Of a stretch of 64,000 nucleotides of DNA, positions 1-9,009 are shown piece after piece (positions within the stretch are counted from its first letter, which is position 1; each line of letters opens with the position of its first letter). The notes under the pieces are model-generated. The model was not told where the DNA came from. It was given only the letters and a program-made list of their open reading frames with translations, and did no database searches. Both the position numbers and the translations under genes were made by a program. Origin of the DNA: Kocuria sp. (GTDB taxonomy: Bacteria; Actinomycetota; Actinomycetes; Actinomycetales; Micrococcaceae); the NCBI GenBank assembly GCA_030454085.1, contig JAKDJD010000005.1, forward strand, positions 39,421-103,420. The letters are read 5' to 3'.

Positions 1-270
1 GGAGCGAACCCGTTGTCAGGCAAGACCCACCAGATCAGAGTCCACCTGAATTCCCTCGGCAGGCCGATCTACGGCGATCCTCTGTACCCGCAGATCAGGA
101 ACGACGAATTGGTGCGCCCGATCGGTCGACTCCAGTTGCTGGCCCGGGAAATCCTCCTCAAACATCCGTTCACTCAGGAGTACCTTCGCATCCGATCAGA
201 CCGTAACCTGGGGATCAGCACGTTCGCCGATTCCACCGGAATCGGATCCGCCGACCGGGAGGAACCATGA
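1..270 (+). CDS. RluA-family pseudouridine synthase, C-terminal part (5' cut by window edge)
   Basis: The open frame runs in from base 1, so the true start lies outside the window. The visible 89 residues begin with the signature around GKTHQIRVHL (about residues 7-16) and GRPIYGDPLYP, the conserved C-terminal block of RluA/RsuA-type pseudouridine synthases that isomerise uridine in rRNA or tRNA. The catalytic Asp region is not in view, so the target (RluA, RluC or RluD type) cannot be named. The stop codon overlaps the next gene by four bases (ATGA), suggesting translational coupling. An in-frame TTG at 13 lies inside the conserved block and is not the real start. Confidence 0.85.
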   Translation, partial: GANPLSGKTHQIRVHLNSLGRPIYGDPLYPQIRNDELVRPIGRLQLLAREILLKHPFTQEYLRIRSDRNLGISTFADSTGIGSADREEP

Positions 271-1535
271 GCAACGAGACCCATCCGACCACGCCGAATG
301 CCCCGAGCGATCGGTCCCGCACCGTCACGGCCTCCCGCGGCCTGTTCTTCAGCGCCAAACAGAAGGACAAGGCCGAGTATGCTCAGCGGGCCGAACGGGC
401 CTCGTACTCCGTGAACCGCTTGTTCGTCCACCGGCTCATGCATGTGCCCGGAACCCTGATCGGCGAACCGACGCTCCCGCCCGTCCAAGGGCTCCGGAAA
501 AAGGTCACCGACTGGAACTACTGGTGGCAGGCCCACCTCCTGGACGCCTTCGTGGACGCGGGCCAGCGAGCCGCCGGTTCCGGGCGCGATTCCGCGGCCA
601 AATGGGTCATCGACCAGAGCCACCGGCTGCTCCGCGGTATCCGGGTCCACAACTTCGGCACCTACGTGAATGCCTACTACGACGACATGGCCTGGCTCGT
701 CCTCGCCGCGCAGAGACTCAACGCGCTCTCCCATCAGGTCAACGGCACTGGTTCGGCACCAGCCCAGGAAGTGGGCCGCACCCTCTACCCCCAATTGCGC
801 AAAGCCGTGACAGAGGATCTCGGCGGTGGGGCTTTCTGGTCCAAGGCGGAAGATTTCAAGAACCTTCCCGCTTCCGGCCCCATCGCAATTGCCCTGGCCA
901 GGGCCGGCGAGCACGAGGCCGCGGGTCGGCTCGTCGAGTGGTTCCGCAGCAACCTGTGGTCACCGGAGAAGGGCTACCTGGACGGGATCAAACTGGTGCT
1001 CCAGCGGGACGGGTCCCGCGAACACGCACTCCAAGAAGCCGCATTCCCCTACAACCAGGGTGTTGCCATCGGGGCACACTTGGAGACCCCAGGCAGCGAC
1101 CTGCGGCACGTCGAGGATGTCATCCGGCTGGTCCTGGAGCGCTTCACCGTCCCTCATATGGAGGGAGACACAGAATTCCGTGTTCTCGACACTCGTGGTT
1201 CGGGAGACGGCGGGCTGTTCGCCGGCATCCTGGCCCGTTACCTGGCAAACGCTGCCCAGGACGCGCGGGTGGATCCCAAACTGCGAAGCGCCGTCCGGGA
1301 GGCCGTCATCGCCACGGGCGAGTTGCTGTGGGCCGGCCGGCGTGAATACGACCCCGATCTGCCGCTCAACGAACCGGGAATCGACGTCACCGAGATCCGA
1401 GGTGAGTCGGTGGTTCTCTTCTCCCCCGACGCCACCCGTCACAGCGCCGAGACCCTCGGGACCGGAGCCAAGGTCGAGTTGAGCTCGCAGATTCAGGCAT
1501 GGACCATCCTCGAGGCCGCCCACCGGCTGACGTAG
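267..1535 (+). CDS. Glycoside hydrolase family 76-like protein (alpha-1,6-mannanase-like)
   Basis: A 422-residue protein with the GH76 layout: an aromatic-rich start of the catalytic fold (WNYWWQAHLLDA near residue 88) and the paired-aspartate motif NAYYDDMAW, with Asp139-Asp140 as likely catalytic residues. GH76 enzymes cut or transfer on alpha-1,6-mannans. No signal peptide or membrane segment is visible, so this copy appears cytoplasmic, unlike secreted fungal-mannan degraders. That fits the actinobacterial GH76-like group with unclear substrates. It overlaps the pseudouridine synthase stop by 4 bp. The family call is firm; the substrate is not known. Confidence 0.8.
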   Translation: MSNETHPTTPNAPSDRSRTVTASRGLFFSAKQKDKAEYAQRAERASYSVNRLFVHRLMHVPGTLIGEPTLPPVQGLRKKVTDWNYWWQAHLLDAFVDAGQRAAGSGRDSAAKWVIDQSHRLLRGIRVHNFGTYVNAYYDDMAWLVLAAQRLNALSHQVNGTGSAPAQEVGRTLYPQLRKAVTEDLGGGAFWSKAEDFKNLPASGPIAIALARAGEHEAAGRLVEWFRSNLWSPEKGYLDGIKLVLQRDGSREHALQEAAFPYNQGVAIGAHLETPGSDLRHVEDVIRLVLERFTVPHMEGDTEFRVLDTRGSGDGGLFAGILARYLANAAQDARVDPKLRSAVREAVIATGELLWAGRREYDPDLPLNEPGIDVTEIRGESVVLFSPDATRHSAETLGTGAKVELSSQIQAWTILEAAHRLT

Positions 1536-2130
1536 GCCACAGGTTCGGACGTTCCGGCGGTACGTCTGTACGGCCGGGGGCGGTTCGGCGCTCCGGCGGT
1601 ACACCGGAGTGCTCTGCCAGTACGGCGCTCCGTCCGGGGTGCCCCAGTGGCGGCACTGTCGCAGGGGCGGGCGTGGCTGACTTCGACGGCCCCTGCGACC
1701 CGGTTGCGTTCTCCACCGGCAGCTCCCGGCATTGGTGGGCTTCGTTGAGGCGGTGGTTGCCCGATTCGGTGGCGATTACCTGCCTTATGTGGGGGATAGA
1801 GCTCCACCTAACGCTTGTAAACGCCTCTCATTCCGGTAACCGCCACAGAACAGGGCATCGTGGGCACGGCGACGTCGTCGGAGACCCCCTCCCCATCGGG
1901 TAACCGCCACCCAACCGCGTCTCGCGACACCCGTCTCACGGCGAGGTGGCGCGATCGTGCGGATTGGCGGGCCAAAACAGCACGCCGCTACAACCTCGCG
2001 GCGGGGCGGTCGCGGCGGGGCGGCCGCGTCGGGGATCGGCACCCCGCTTCGGTTCAGCGGGTAGCCGAACCCGCCGAACAAAACCTCAAATGGCTAGGCA
2101 TCACACCAACCCGTGAGATAGAACCGAATT
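1536..2130. repeat. Non-coding gap with degenerate intergenic repeat units
   Basis: No convincing gene lies here: open frames on both strands lack ribosome sites and family-like composition. The gap carries diverged copies of a short unit. One orientation is seen at 1752-1766 (GGTGGTTGCCCGATT) and 1767-1780 (CGGTGGCGATTACC). The reverse orientation is seen at 1835-1846 (GGTAACCGCCAC) and 1895-1910 (ATCGGGTAACCGCCAC). A second unit type, CCGCTACAACCTCGCGGCGG, begins at 1985. Both unit types recur in the mgtE-downstream gap at 28605-28733, so this is a dispersed family. Function is unknown; mRNA 3'-end structure or a small non-autonomous repeat are possibilities. Confidence 0.5.
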
Positions 2131-2676
2131 ATGAGCAGAGTACGCACCCCGGATCCCACTCCGGGCTGGCTCTCGGAAGAAGAGCTGGCTCAGGCCCGAC
2201 AGCAACTTCCGATGGTCTATGTCCAAGCCGTCCCGGTGACGCTGGACCCCCTGGGCTGTGTCAGCGATGTGGGGCTCCTGCTACGACCGAACGATGAAGG
2301 CAACATGATCCGGTCCTTCGTCTCGGGGAGGGTCCACTATCGGGAGACCGTGCGGGCGGCCCTGTTGCGCCATCTCGAGAAGGACCTCGGGCCCCTCGCG
2401 ATGCCGCAGTTGCCGCCCTCTCTGACCCCGTTCACGATCGCCGAGTATTTCCCGCATCCGTCCCAGTCCGGCCTCACCGACGACAGGCAGCACGCCGTGG
2501 CCCTCTGCTACGTGATCCCGGTGAATGGCGACTGCGAACCGCGCCAGGACGCCCTGCAACTGTCCTGGCTCACCCCGGAAGAGGCACTGCGAGAAGAAGT
2601 CCAGGAAGAATTCGAAGGCGGAAGCGGGGATCTGGTCCGCAGGGCCCTCGCCTACGCAGGATGGGGACGTTGTTGA
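2131..2676 (+). CDS. NUDIX-like hydrolase family protein (DUF4916 type)
   Basis: A 181-residue protein resembling the actinobacterial DUF4916 family, which is NUDIX-related. It opens with WLSEEELAQARQQLPMVYVQAVPV, then GLLLRPND, and ends in LSWLTPEEALRE. The classical NUDIX box (GX5EX7REUXEEXGU) is not present in full; the FVSGRVHYRETVRAALLRHLEKDLG segment takes its place, as usual for this subfamily. Substrate is unknown. The upstream ribosome site is weak, so the ATG at 2131 is the best but not certain start. Its stop overlaps the ATG of the SDR gene by one base (TGATG), indicating coupled translation. Confidence 0.7.
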   Translation: MSRVRTPDPTPGWLSEEELAQARQQLPMVYVQAVPVTLDPLGCVSDVGLLLRPNDEGNMIRSFVSGRVHYRETVRAALLRHLEKDLGPLAMPQLPPSLTPFTIAEYFPHPSQSGLTDDRQHAVALCYVIPVNGDCEPRQDALQLSWLTPEEALREEVQEEFEGGSGDLVRRALAYAGWGRC

Positions 2677-3533
2677 TGCAAGAGAACACCAAGAAGACCA
2701 TCGTCATCACCGGTGCCTCGGACGGCATCGGTGCCGCGGCCGCGCGCCGGCTGAGTTCGGCGGGGCACGACGTCGTCGTGGTCGGACGGTCGCCGGAGAA
2801 GACTCGATCCGTCGCGGAGTCGATCGGTGCACGCCATTTCGTCGCCGATTACTCCGACCTGTCTCAGGTGCACGCGCTCGCGTCGGACATCGCAGAATCC
2901 ACCGACCGCATCGACGTCCTGGCCAATAACGCGGGCGGCATCTTCGGCAAGGGCCGGTGGATCACGACCGACGGCCACGAGATGACCTTCCAGGTCAATT
3001 ACCTCGCGCAGTTCTACCTGACGCGGTTGCTCATAGACCGGCTCATCTCATCGAACGCCACCGTGATCAATACGTCCTCCTTGGTCCACCGCCTCTTTTC
3101 GCGCTTCTCGCTCGAGGACCTCGACGCGGAGAATCGGTACGACCCACGGACCGCCTATGGAAACGCCAAACTCGCCGACTTGCTCCACGCCCAGGAATTG
3201 TCGCGCAGGTACGGCCACCTCGGCCTCACCTCGGCCTCGTTCCATCCGGGTGTGATCAGCAGCAATTTCGCTCAGGAGTCCGTTGCGGGCGCCGGCGTCG
3301 ATGCCCTCTATCGCGGCCCCGCACAGAAGCTGCTCAGCGGTCCGGACCAAGGGGCCGACACCCTTGTCTGGCTCGCGGAGGCGGCACCGTGGGCCGACTT
3401 CGGCTCCGGCGGATACTTCGCCAAGAAGAAGCCCGCGAGCATCGCTCGGCCGGCGCAGGATCCGTTGACCGCCTACAAGCTCTGGGAAACCTCCGAGCAA
3501 ATGATCGAGGGCCTGCCGGACCTGGCTTCCTGA
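2676..3533 (+). CDS. SDR family NAD(P)-dependent oxidoreductase
   Basis: A 285-residue short-chain dehydrogenase. It shows the Rossmann nucleotide motif TGASDGIGAAAARRL near the N-terminus, the NNAGG block, a serine in NTSSLVH, and YGNAK as the catalytic YxxxK. The layout resembles retinol-dehydrogenase/WW-oxidoreductase-like SDRs; the substrate is unknown. An upstream in-frame ATG at 2661 would add five residues, but ATG 2676 is preferred because it overlaps the previous stop (TGATG) and has AGGATGGGG just upstream. Confidence 0.85.
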   Translation: MQENTKKTIVITGASDGIGAAAARRLSSAGHDVVVVGRSPEKTRSVAESIGARHFVADYSDLSQVHALASDIAESTDRIDVLANNAGGIFGKGRWITTDGHEMTFQVNYLAQFYLTRLLIDRLISSNATVINTSSLVHRLFSRFSLEDLDAENRYDPRTAYGNAKLADLLHAQELSRRYGHLGLTSASFHPGVISSNFAQESVAGAGVDALYRGPAQKLLSGPDQGADTLVWLAEAAPWADFGSGGYFAKKKPASIARPAQDPLTAYKLWETSEQMIEGLPDLAS

Positions 3534-3561
3534 TCCTCACGGACCCTCTAGGATAGGTCTG

Positions 3562-4863
3562 GTGTCCAACACCGAATTTCCCAATCCCAGTTTTCGCTTC
3601 GATCTCGGCGCCCGACTCGCCGAGACATCGGGCGATGATGCCTCCTCTGCGGCCCTGAACCGCAACAACGGGGGCGAATTCCTCGGCCGAACGGGAGTGA
3701 TCACCACACCGCACGGCACGATCCAGACGCCTGCCTTCGTCCCCGTGGGAACCAAGGCGACCGTCAAAGCGGTCCTGCCTGGTCAGATGGAGGACCTCGG
3801 CGCTCAGGCCCTGCTCGCCAACGCGTACCACCTGTACCTCCAGCCAGGTCCGGATGTGCTCGATGCCGCGGGCGGTCTCGGCCGATTCATGAACTGGGAT
3901 GGACCGACCTTCACGGACTCGGGTGGTTTCCAGGTCATGTCCCTGGGTTCCGGGTTCAAGAAGGTCATCGACATGGGGACGGTCGAGGGCGCCCGGGGCG
4001 CGGACGGCAGGCCCGTGGGGGACGACGACGTCGCCCGCGGCAAAGAGCGCATGGCTCACGTCGACGACGACGGCGTGACCTTCAAGTCCTATCTCAACGG
4101 GGACCTCCACCGCTTCACGCCGGAGGTCTCGATGAGCGTGCAGCACCGGCTCGGAGCCGACGTCATGTTCGCCTTCGACGAGTTGACCACGCTCTACAAC
4201 TCCCGCGGTTACCAGGAGGAAGCCCTCGAGCGGACGCGCCTGTGGGCCATGCGATGCATTGCGGAGCACCAGCGTCTCACGCGAGAGAGGTCCGAGAAGC
4301 CCTACCAGGCGCTGTTCGGAGTGATTCAGGGTGCCCAGTACGAGGACCTCCGCCGGAAGGCGTGCCAAGACCTGGGTGACATGGAGTTCGACGGCTTCGG
4401 CATCGGCGGGGCGCTTGAGAAAGAGAATCTGGGGACGATTGTCCGTTGGTGCAATGAGGAGCTTCCGGAGAACAAGCCCCGGCACTTGCTCGGGATCTCG
4501 GAACCGGACGACATCTTCGTGGCGATCGAGAACGGGGCGGACACCTTCGACTGCGTCTCCCCCACCCGCGTGGCACGGACCGCGGCCGTGTACTCGCCGG
4601 ACGGACGATTCAACGTGTCCAACGCCCGCTTCAAAACGGATTTCACCCCGATCTACGACGGGTGCGACTGTTACACCTGCGCGCACTACACCAAGGCGTA
4701 TCTGCACCATCTGTTCAAGGCCAAAGAGCGCCTGGCGGCCACGCTCGCCTCAATCCACAACGAGCGTTTCATCGTCCGCATGGTCGATACCGCACGAGAA
4801 ACCATCGCCTCCGGGGAATATTTTCAGTACCGCGACGAGTTTCTCGGTAGGTACTACGCGTAG
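3562..4863 (+). CDS. tgt: Queuine tRNA-ribosyltransferase
   Basis: A 433-residue TGT that exchanges guanine at position 34 of GUN-anticodon tRNAs for a queuosine precursor or queuine. Visible motifs are TPAFVPVGT, DSGGFQVMS (Asp119 the general acid/base), GAQYEDLR, GFGIGGALEKE, and the zinc site CDCYTC (about Cys368, Cys370, Cys373) with a His further on in KAYLHHLFK. A GTG start with GGATAGG upstream fits. The N-terminus has about 30 residues beyond the usual family start. No queC/D/E/F genes are nearby, so salvage of an imported base is plausible (inference). Confidence 0.95.
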   Translation: MSNTEFPNPSFRFDLGARLAETSGDDASSAALNRNNGGEFLGRTGVITTPHGTIQTPAFVPVGTKATVKAVLPGQMEDLGAQALLANAYHLYLQPGPDVLDAAGGLGRFMNWDGPTFTDSGGFQVMSLGSGFKKVIDMGTVEGARGADGRPVGDDDVARGKERMAHVDDDGVTFKSYLNGDLHRFTPEVSMSVQHRLGADVMFAFDELTTLYNSRGYQEEALERTRLWAMRCIAEHQRLTRERSEKPYQALFGVIQGAQYEDLRRKACQDLGDMEFDGFGIGGALEKENLGTIVRWCNEELPENKPRHLLGISEPDDIFVAIENGADTFDCVSPTRVARTAAVYSPDGRFNVSNARFKTDFTPIYDGCDCYTCAHYTKAYLHHLFKAKERLAATLASIHNERFIVRMVDTARETIASGEYFQYRDEFLGRYYA

Positions 4864-4875
4864 GAAGGCGGAGAA

Positions 4876-5382
4876 GTGAGCATTCTGACCACGGTCCCGA
4901 CGAACCAGATCGTCTCGATCTCCGGCGACGTCCCGGCACCGCCCAAGGACGTCTTCGGTGCCTTCGTCGATCCGCTCCGGCTCGCGGGATGGTACGGCCC
5001 GGAAGGGTGGATCGTGCCCGCGCACACGATCTCGATCGATCCCCGACCCGGAGGCACGTTCCGGCTTGCGATGGTCAACCACGCCCAGCCGGGGCAGGCC
5101 GTGCCGCTGTACTCGACGTTCGTGAGCGTGGTCGAGGGCGAACTCCTCGAACACCGGGAGTCGCTCCCCGGCCCGGACGGGGAGGCCTCGGATGCGACGG
5201 TCCTCCACCGGATCGAGTTCCTGCCACGCGAGATCGACGGGTCTGAGGGCACGCGCGTCGTCGTGAGCCAGGGCCCTTTGCCCCGTGAGGTTCACGCAAC
5301 CGTCGTCGACGGCTGGCGGTCGGCCCTGGACGAGTTGGCGAATGCCGTGGCCTCTGAACGCAGGGTTCGCACGGCCAACTGA
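4876..5382 (+). CDS. SRPBCC / AHSA1-domain protein
   Basis: A 168-residue protein with the start-domain pattern of AHSA1-type SRPBCC proteins: VPAPPKDVFGAFVDPLRLAGWYGPEGW, then DPRPGGTFRLAM, and a C-terminal helix (VVDGWRSALDELA). These helix-grip folds bind hydrophobic ligands or act on chaperones; the specific role is unknown. It follows tgt by 12 bp and is probably in the same transcript. It starts at GTG with GGCGGAGAA upstream. Confidence 0.75.
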   Translation: MSILTTVPTNQIVSISGDVPAPPKDVFGAFVDPLRLAGWYGPEGWIVPAHTISIDPRPGGTFRLAMVNHAQPGQAVPLYSTFVSVVEGELLEHRESLPGPDGEASDATVLHRIEFLPREIDGSEGTRVVVSQGPLPREVHATVVDGWRSALDELANAVASERRVRTAN

Positions 5383-5406
5383 CCCGCCCGTGGAGGTCGT
5401 GCGGGG

Positions 5407-7716
5407 TCAGGGTTGGCTCTTGCCCTGCGCGGCCTTCCTGCTCTCGGCCCGAAGGGCGCGCATCTGGCGCGTCTCCGGGTTCTCGGTCCCGGTCAGGACC
5501 CTGCTCTCGAAGTCGCCCGGGTCTTCATCCTCGTACTGTCGCGCGTCGGCCAGTTCCTCGTCCGCGTTCTTGCGCTTGAGATGTTCCACGTACAGGTGGC
5601 CCGCGGTGTAGAGCAGTATGCCGATCAGCAGCCACACGAGCTCCAGGACGATATCCCCGCGGATCGAGGCCTCCGGCAGGTACACCTGGAGCCTGATCGC
5701 CCCGAGCGCCGCCGAACTCGGCACCACGTGGTTGAGCACCGTGTAGATGTGAGGGGCCATGTCCAGGGGCAGCAGCAGCCCCGAGCTCGGCACACCGCAC
5801 ATGACGAACAGTGGCAAGGAAATCAACATGACGGAATTTCGGAGGAACAGCGCCCCACCCAGGGTGAAGAACTGAATCGTCAGTGACGTCAGGAACAGAA
5901 TCCCCCAGACCGTCCACGGTGCACCCGGGTGCAGGAATTGGACCACGTGCACCGAAATCACGTACTGGAGGAACGTGTTCGCGGCCGCAACCCCGATGAC
6001 CCACGCGACGCGTCTGCCCCAGTGCCAGCCTCGTCCGACCAGTCCGATCATCATTCCGGCCAGATTCGAGCCGACGATTCCCCCCATGCCGAGGTACATC
6101 ATCGACATGCCGAATTTGTCGTGCCCGTCCGTCGGGGCGACGTCCACGTTCTCCATCGGTTTCCCTTGCGTCAGGGTTCCGAAGAGCTTCTCGACCGAGC
6201 TCTCGGCCTGCATTCCGTTGCCGGTCGCAACGTACAGGACGGACGAGGCCGGGTCCTTCCGCTCGGAAATGTCGCCCGCGGCGGACGCCGGGACGAACGC
6301 GGCGCGGGCCTTGTTCTCGGTGACGTCCTGACGTGCCTGGTCGGCGTCGTCGACCGTGCGAACCTCGTATTCGGAGGAAGGCAGCTCCTTCATGGTCTGC
6401 GCGAGCTTCTCCGAGGTCTGGTCGGCGACGACGACGTCGAGCTTCATGTGGTTCGGCGACGGGGCGTGCACGAGGCCGATGTACATCAGAGGCAGCGCGA
6501 TCATCATGATCACGGGCAGCTTGAAAGCATGGACCAGCCCGAAACGGTTCTTCATCTGCTCTTCGGAGACCAGTCTCCGGCTCCCGAAGTAGTGCCGGAA
6601 ACCGGGCGAGGAGTACGTCCGGCGAATGTGGCGGCCCGTGCCCGCCGGAACCGGCTCCGCCTCGTCCTTCTCTGAGGACAAAGCATCATCATCCGAGGCT
6701 TTCGGTCTCTTCAGGAACGACGACGCCAGCAGGATGAGGGCGAGGAAGAACCACACCATGAGCGTGATGATGTAACTGCTCAGCGGCGCGTTCGGGAAGT
6801 AGAGGATCCTGCGCAGGGCCTCCATGAGGGCCGGAGTCGGCAGAATCTTGTGCAGCCCCTGGAATACGGGCGGAACCAATTCGATCGCCATGCCCGCCCC
6901 GGACGAGGGGATACCGAGCAGGACCAGCAGGAACATTGTCGGCAGGGCCATGTAGAGCCCGATGAGTCTGAGTCCGCCCGTGTGGAACAGCATCACCGTA
7001 AAGGACATGAAAGCCAGCAGACAGAACACCGGCAAGCCGTGTTCGGAGAAGGCCCCGTGCACCGCGTAGGCGATGAACATCGGGACCGTCGCGATGAACA
7101 GCGCCATGATTCCCATGATGGTGATCGCGACCTTGGCACTGAGTTGGGCCAGGTTGCTCCTCAGGCCGACCGCGGTCATGAAACTCGCGATCAGCACGGG
7201 CAACCCCATGAACATCAGCGAGGTCCCCATCCCGTCGTTGGGCGGGGGCGGGACCAGGTCGTCCACGGTCGGTTTGGGCACGTCCTCGGCGTCCTGGTAC
7301 TGCCCGGACTGGACCAGGATCTGTGGTGCCGCCTTCTCGAAGTACGCCTCCGCAAACTGAGCGGCCGTGGAGGCTCCCATCGTCGCGACGTACTCCGTAT
7401 TGGTCTGCGGATCCCAGGCTGCACGGATTTCCAAGGACTCGATCTTGTCCTTGGCCTCGTCCGCCGATCCGACCGCCGAGACCTCGTAGGCGCCCCCGGA
7501 TGTGGCGTTGAGCTTCGTCGCCATCTGCTCGGTCTTCTGGTCGGAGCCGATCACCGCGACCTTGAGCCCGTGCGGGGACGGCGAATGCATGCTGAATCCG
7601 TAGACCAAGGGGAACATGATGGTCATGAACAGAGGCAGAACGATGGAGAACTTCAGGACCTTGGAGGCATGCTTCCTGAGACCCGCTGCGTTCATGCGCC
7701 GGCGTCGAGATGTCAT
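5407..7716 (-). CDS. Membrane protein with two tandem YhgE/ABC-2-like permease units
   Basis: A 769-residue protein built of two similar halves. Each half has a transmembrane helix ending in MHSPSPHGLKV or VHAPSPNHMKL, a soluble extracellular domain of roughly 150 residues, and a block of about six helices, as in YhgE/Pip or ABC-2 type exporters. The halves are joined by a charged linker (near residue 395). The frame stays open far upstream, but that part is a shadow of the FUSC gene; the ATG at 7716 overlaps the FUSC stop as ATGA and starts a sensible Arg-rich N-terminus. The extracellular domain also resembles that of the gene at 57184-58419. Substrate is unknown; lipid or amphiphile export is an inference. 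Confidence 0.75.
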   Translation of the reverse strand: MTSRRRRMNAAGLRKHASKVLKFSIVLPLFMTIMFPLVYGFSMHSPSPHGLKVAVIGSDQKTEQMATKLNATSGGAYEVSAVGSADEAKDKIESLEIRAAWDPQTNTEYVATMGASTAAQFAEAYFEKAAPQILVQSGQYQDAEDVPKPTVDDLVPPPPNDGMGTSLMFMGLPVLIASFMTAVGLRSNLAQLSAKVAITIMGIMALFIATVPMFIAYAVHGAFSEHGLPVFCLLAFMSFTVMLFHTGGLRLIGLYMALPTMFLLVLLGIPSSGAGMAIELVPPVFQGLHKILPTPALMEALRRILYFPNAPLSSYIITLMVWFFLALILLASSFLKRPKASDDDALSSEKDEAEPVPAGTGRHIRRTYSSPGFRHYFGSRRLVSEEQMKNRFGLVHAFKLPVIMMIALPLMYIGLVHAPSPNHMKLDVVVADQTSEKLAQTMKELPSSEYEVRTVDDADQARQDVTENKARAAFVPASAAGDISERKDPASSVLYVATGNGMQAESSVEKLFGTLTQGKPMENVDVAPTDGHDKFGMSMMYLGMGGIVGSNLAGMMIGLVGRGWHWGRRVAWVIGVAAANTFLQYVISVHVVQFLHPGAPWTVWGILFLTSLTIQFFTLGGALFLRNSVMLISLPLFVMCGVPSSGLLLPLDMAPHIYTVLNHVVPSSAALGAIRLQVYLPEASIRGDIVLELVWLLIGILLYTAGHLYVEHLKRKNADEELADARQYEDEDPGDFESRVLTGTENPETRQMRALRAESRKAAQGKSQP

Positions 7717-8783
7717 GAGACCTTCTTCTTGCGATCGCTGTGGCGGAGGATGGGCATGGCCTGGGTGTCTGCTTCCCGCTCCGCAGGCGTCCGGGTGAGC
7801 AGGATCAGGACGAATCCGACCGCGGCGCCGATGGCGGTTTCCGCCATGCGAGCGGTCAGGATCTCCGTGGGCGAGGCCGGATGTGCCAGTTGCACCATCA
7901 TGAGTGCCAATGGTGTCACGAAGAACATCGCGAACCCGTAATTCCTCATCACGTAGGCCTCCGCCAGGAATTGGAGAATGACCACGTAAACGGCCATGTG
8001 CCACTCGTGCAGGCCGGTCGAGAACAGGAACGCGGCGATCAGAATTCCACCGAAGGTACCGACGATGCGCTGGATGCATTTGTACAGCCGGGCGGTCACG
8101 TTCGGTGCGGCGATGGGCGCGACCGCGGCGACCATGGCCCAGTACGCGTGGCTGAGCCCGGACAATTGGCCCACGACGCCGGCGATCGCCGCCGCGCCGA
8201 AGAACATCAGCCCGCGCTGAAAGATCTGTTTCCTCGTCTGGTCGTGGTGGGCCGGGACGGGTGCTACGGGTCCCCGGCGCCCCTCGCCGAGGAAAGACCC
8301 GGCCATTCCGGCCAGGATCGACCAGGCGGCGGCGCCCACCCCAGCAAGCAGTGCCAGGAGGACGGGCGGGGTGGTCGGCATCGATCCGACCGCGCCCGAA
8401 GCGAAGATGAAGAACAGGCCTCCCGGTGGTCGCAGGGTCAGGATCAGGCCGATCATTGCGCCCACGCCGCCGACCAGCGCGCACACCAGGATCACGGCCC
8501 AGGGGCCGGGTTGGAGGTATGCGAGCGCGAGGCCGACGCCGATCGAGGCGATGAGCAGAGCGGCCGCCTGGGACTGGTGCCGGAGCCTGTCCCTGAGGGG
8601 CTCCTGGCGAGCATAGATCGAGGTGAATGCGCCGAAGGAAGCGTAGATCGAGAGATCCACCCGACCCAGGAGGAGGAGCACGGCCAGCGGCACGGCCACG
8701 CTCGCCGCGATCCGGATTGCCGGTATGTGGTCCGCCTTGGATGGGGCGAACGACACGATCTCGCGGATGTGGCCATTGGTCAC
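7713..8783 (-). CDS. FUSC family membrane protein (aromatic acid exporter-like)
   Basis: A 356-residue polytopic protein with the FUSC layout. Two hydrophobic hairpin blocks are separated by a cytoplasmic loop (about residues 175-190), and the pattern LSIYASFGAFTSIYARQEP is characteristic. Family members such as AaeB, YccS and plant ALMT-like proteins move aromatic or organic acids. This copy has about half the length of AaeB and is likely to act as an oligomer. The GTG start is supported by GAGGAG upstream. Its stop overlaps the start of the tandem YhgE-like gene, so the two are an operon and perhaps one export system. Confidence 0.8.
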   Translation of the reverse strand: MTNGHIREIVSFAPSKADHIPAIRIAASVAVPLAVLLLLGRVDLSIYASFGAFTSIYARQEPLRDRLRHQSQAAALLIASIGVGLALAYLQPGPWAVILVCALVGGVGAMIGLILTLRPPGGLFFIFASGAVGSMPTTPPVLLALLAGVGAAAWSILAGMAGSFLGEGRRGPVAPVPAHHDQTRKQIFQRGLMFFGAAAIAGVVGQLSGLSHAYWAMVAAVAPIAAPNVTARLYKCIQRIVGTFGGILIAAFLFSTGLHEWHMAVYVVILQFLAEAYVMRNYGFAMFFVTPLALMMVQLAHPASPTEILTARMAETAIGAAVGFVLILLTRTPAEREADTQAMPILRHSDRKKKVS

Positions 8784-9009
8784 TGTGGGATGGGCTCCTC
8801 AGGGGGTTGGACGACGGATGTTTGGTACAACGTACGGTTGCGGCGGATCGGGGGTCGAGATCCTTCGGTCCCGGGGACGGCGACCCCGAGCCGGATTCCC
8901 TCGGCACGAGAGAAGAGCCGGTGCCCGTACGGTGGCTGACAAGCCACACCTTGCTTAATACTAAACCCCCTGACTCGAGCCACCACCCGTGGCTTGTAAC
9001 TTAGTTTGT

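Noticed and set aside
1499..1903. Possible small genes in the gap after the GH76 gene.
   Set aside because: Open frames exist on both strands but lack ribosome sites and have shadow-like composition; the repeats explain the sequence better.
7717..8949. The frame of the YhgE-like gene stays open for 411 codons upstream of ATG 7716.
   Set aside because: This part is Arg/Gly/Pro-rich shadow coding lying opposite in phase to the FUSC gene on the same strand; the ATGA overlap gives a normal start.
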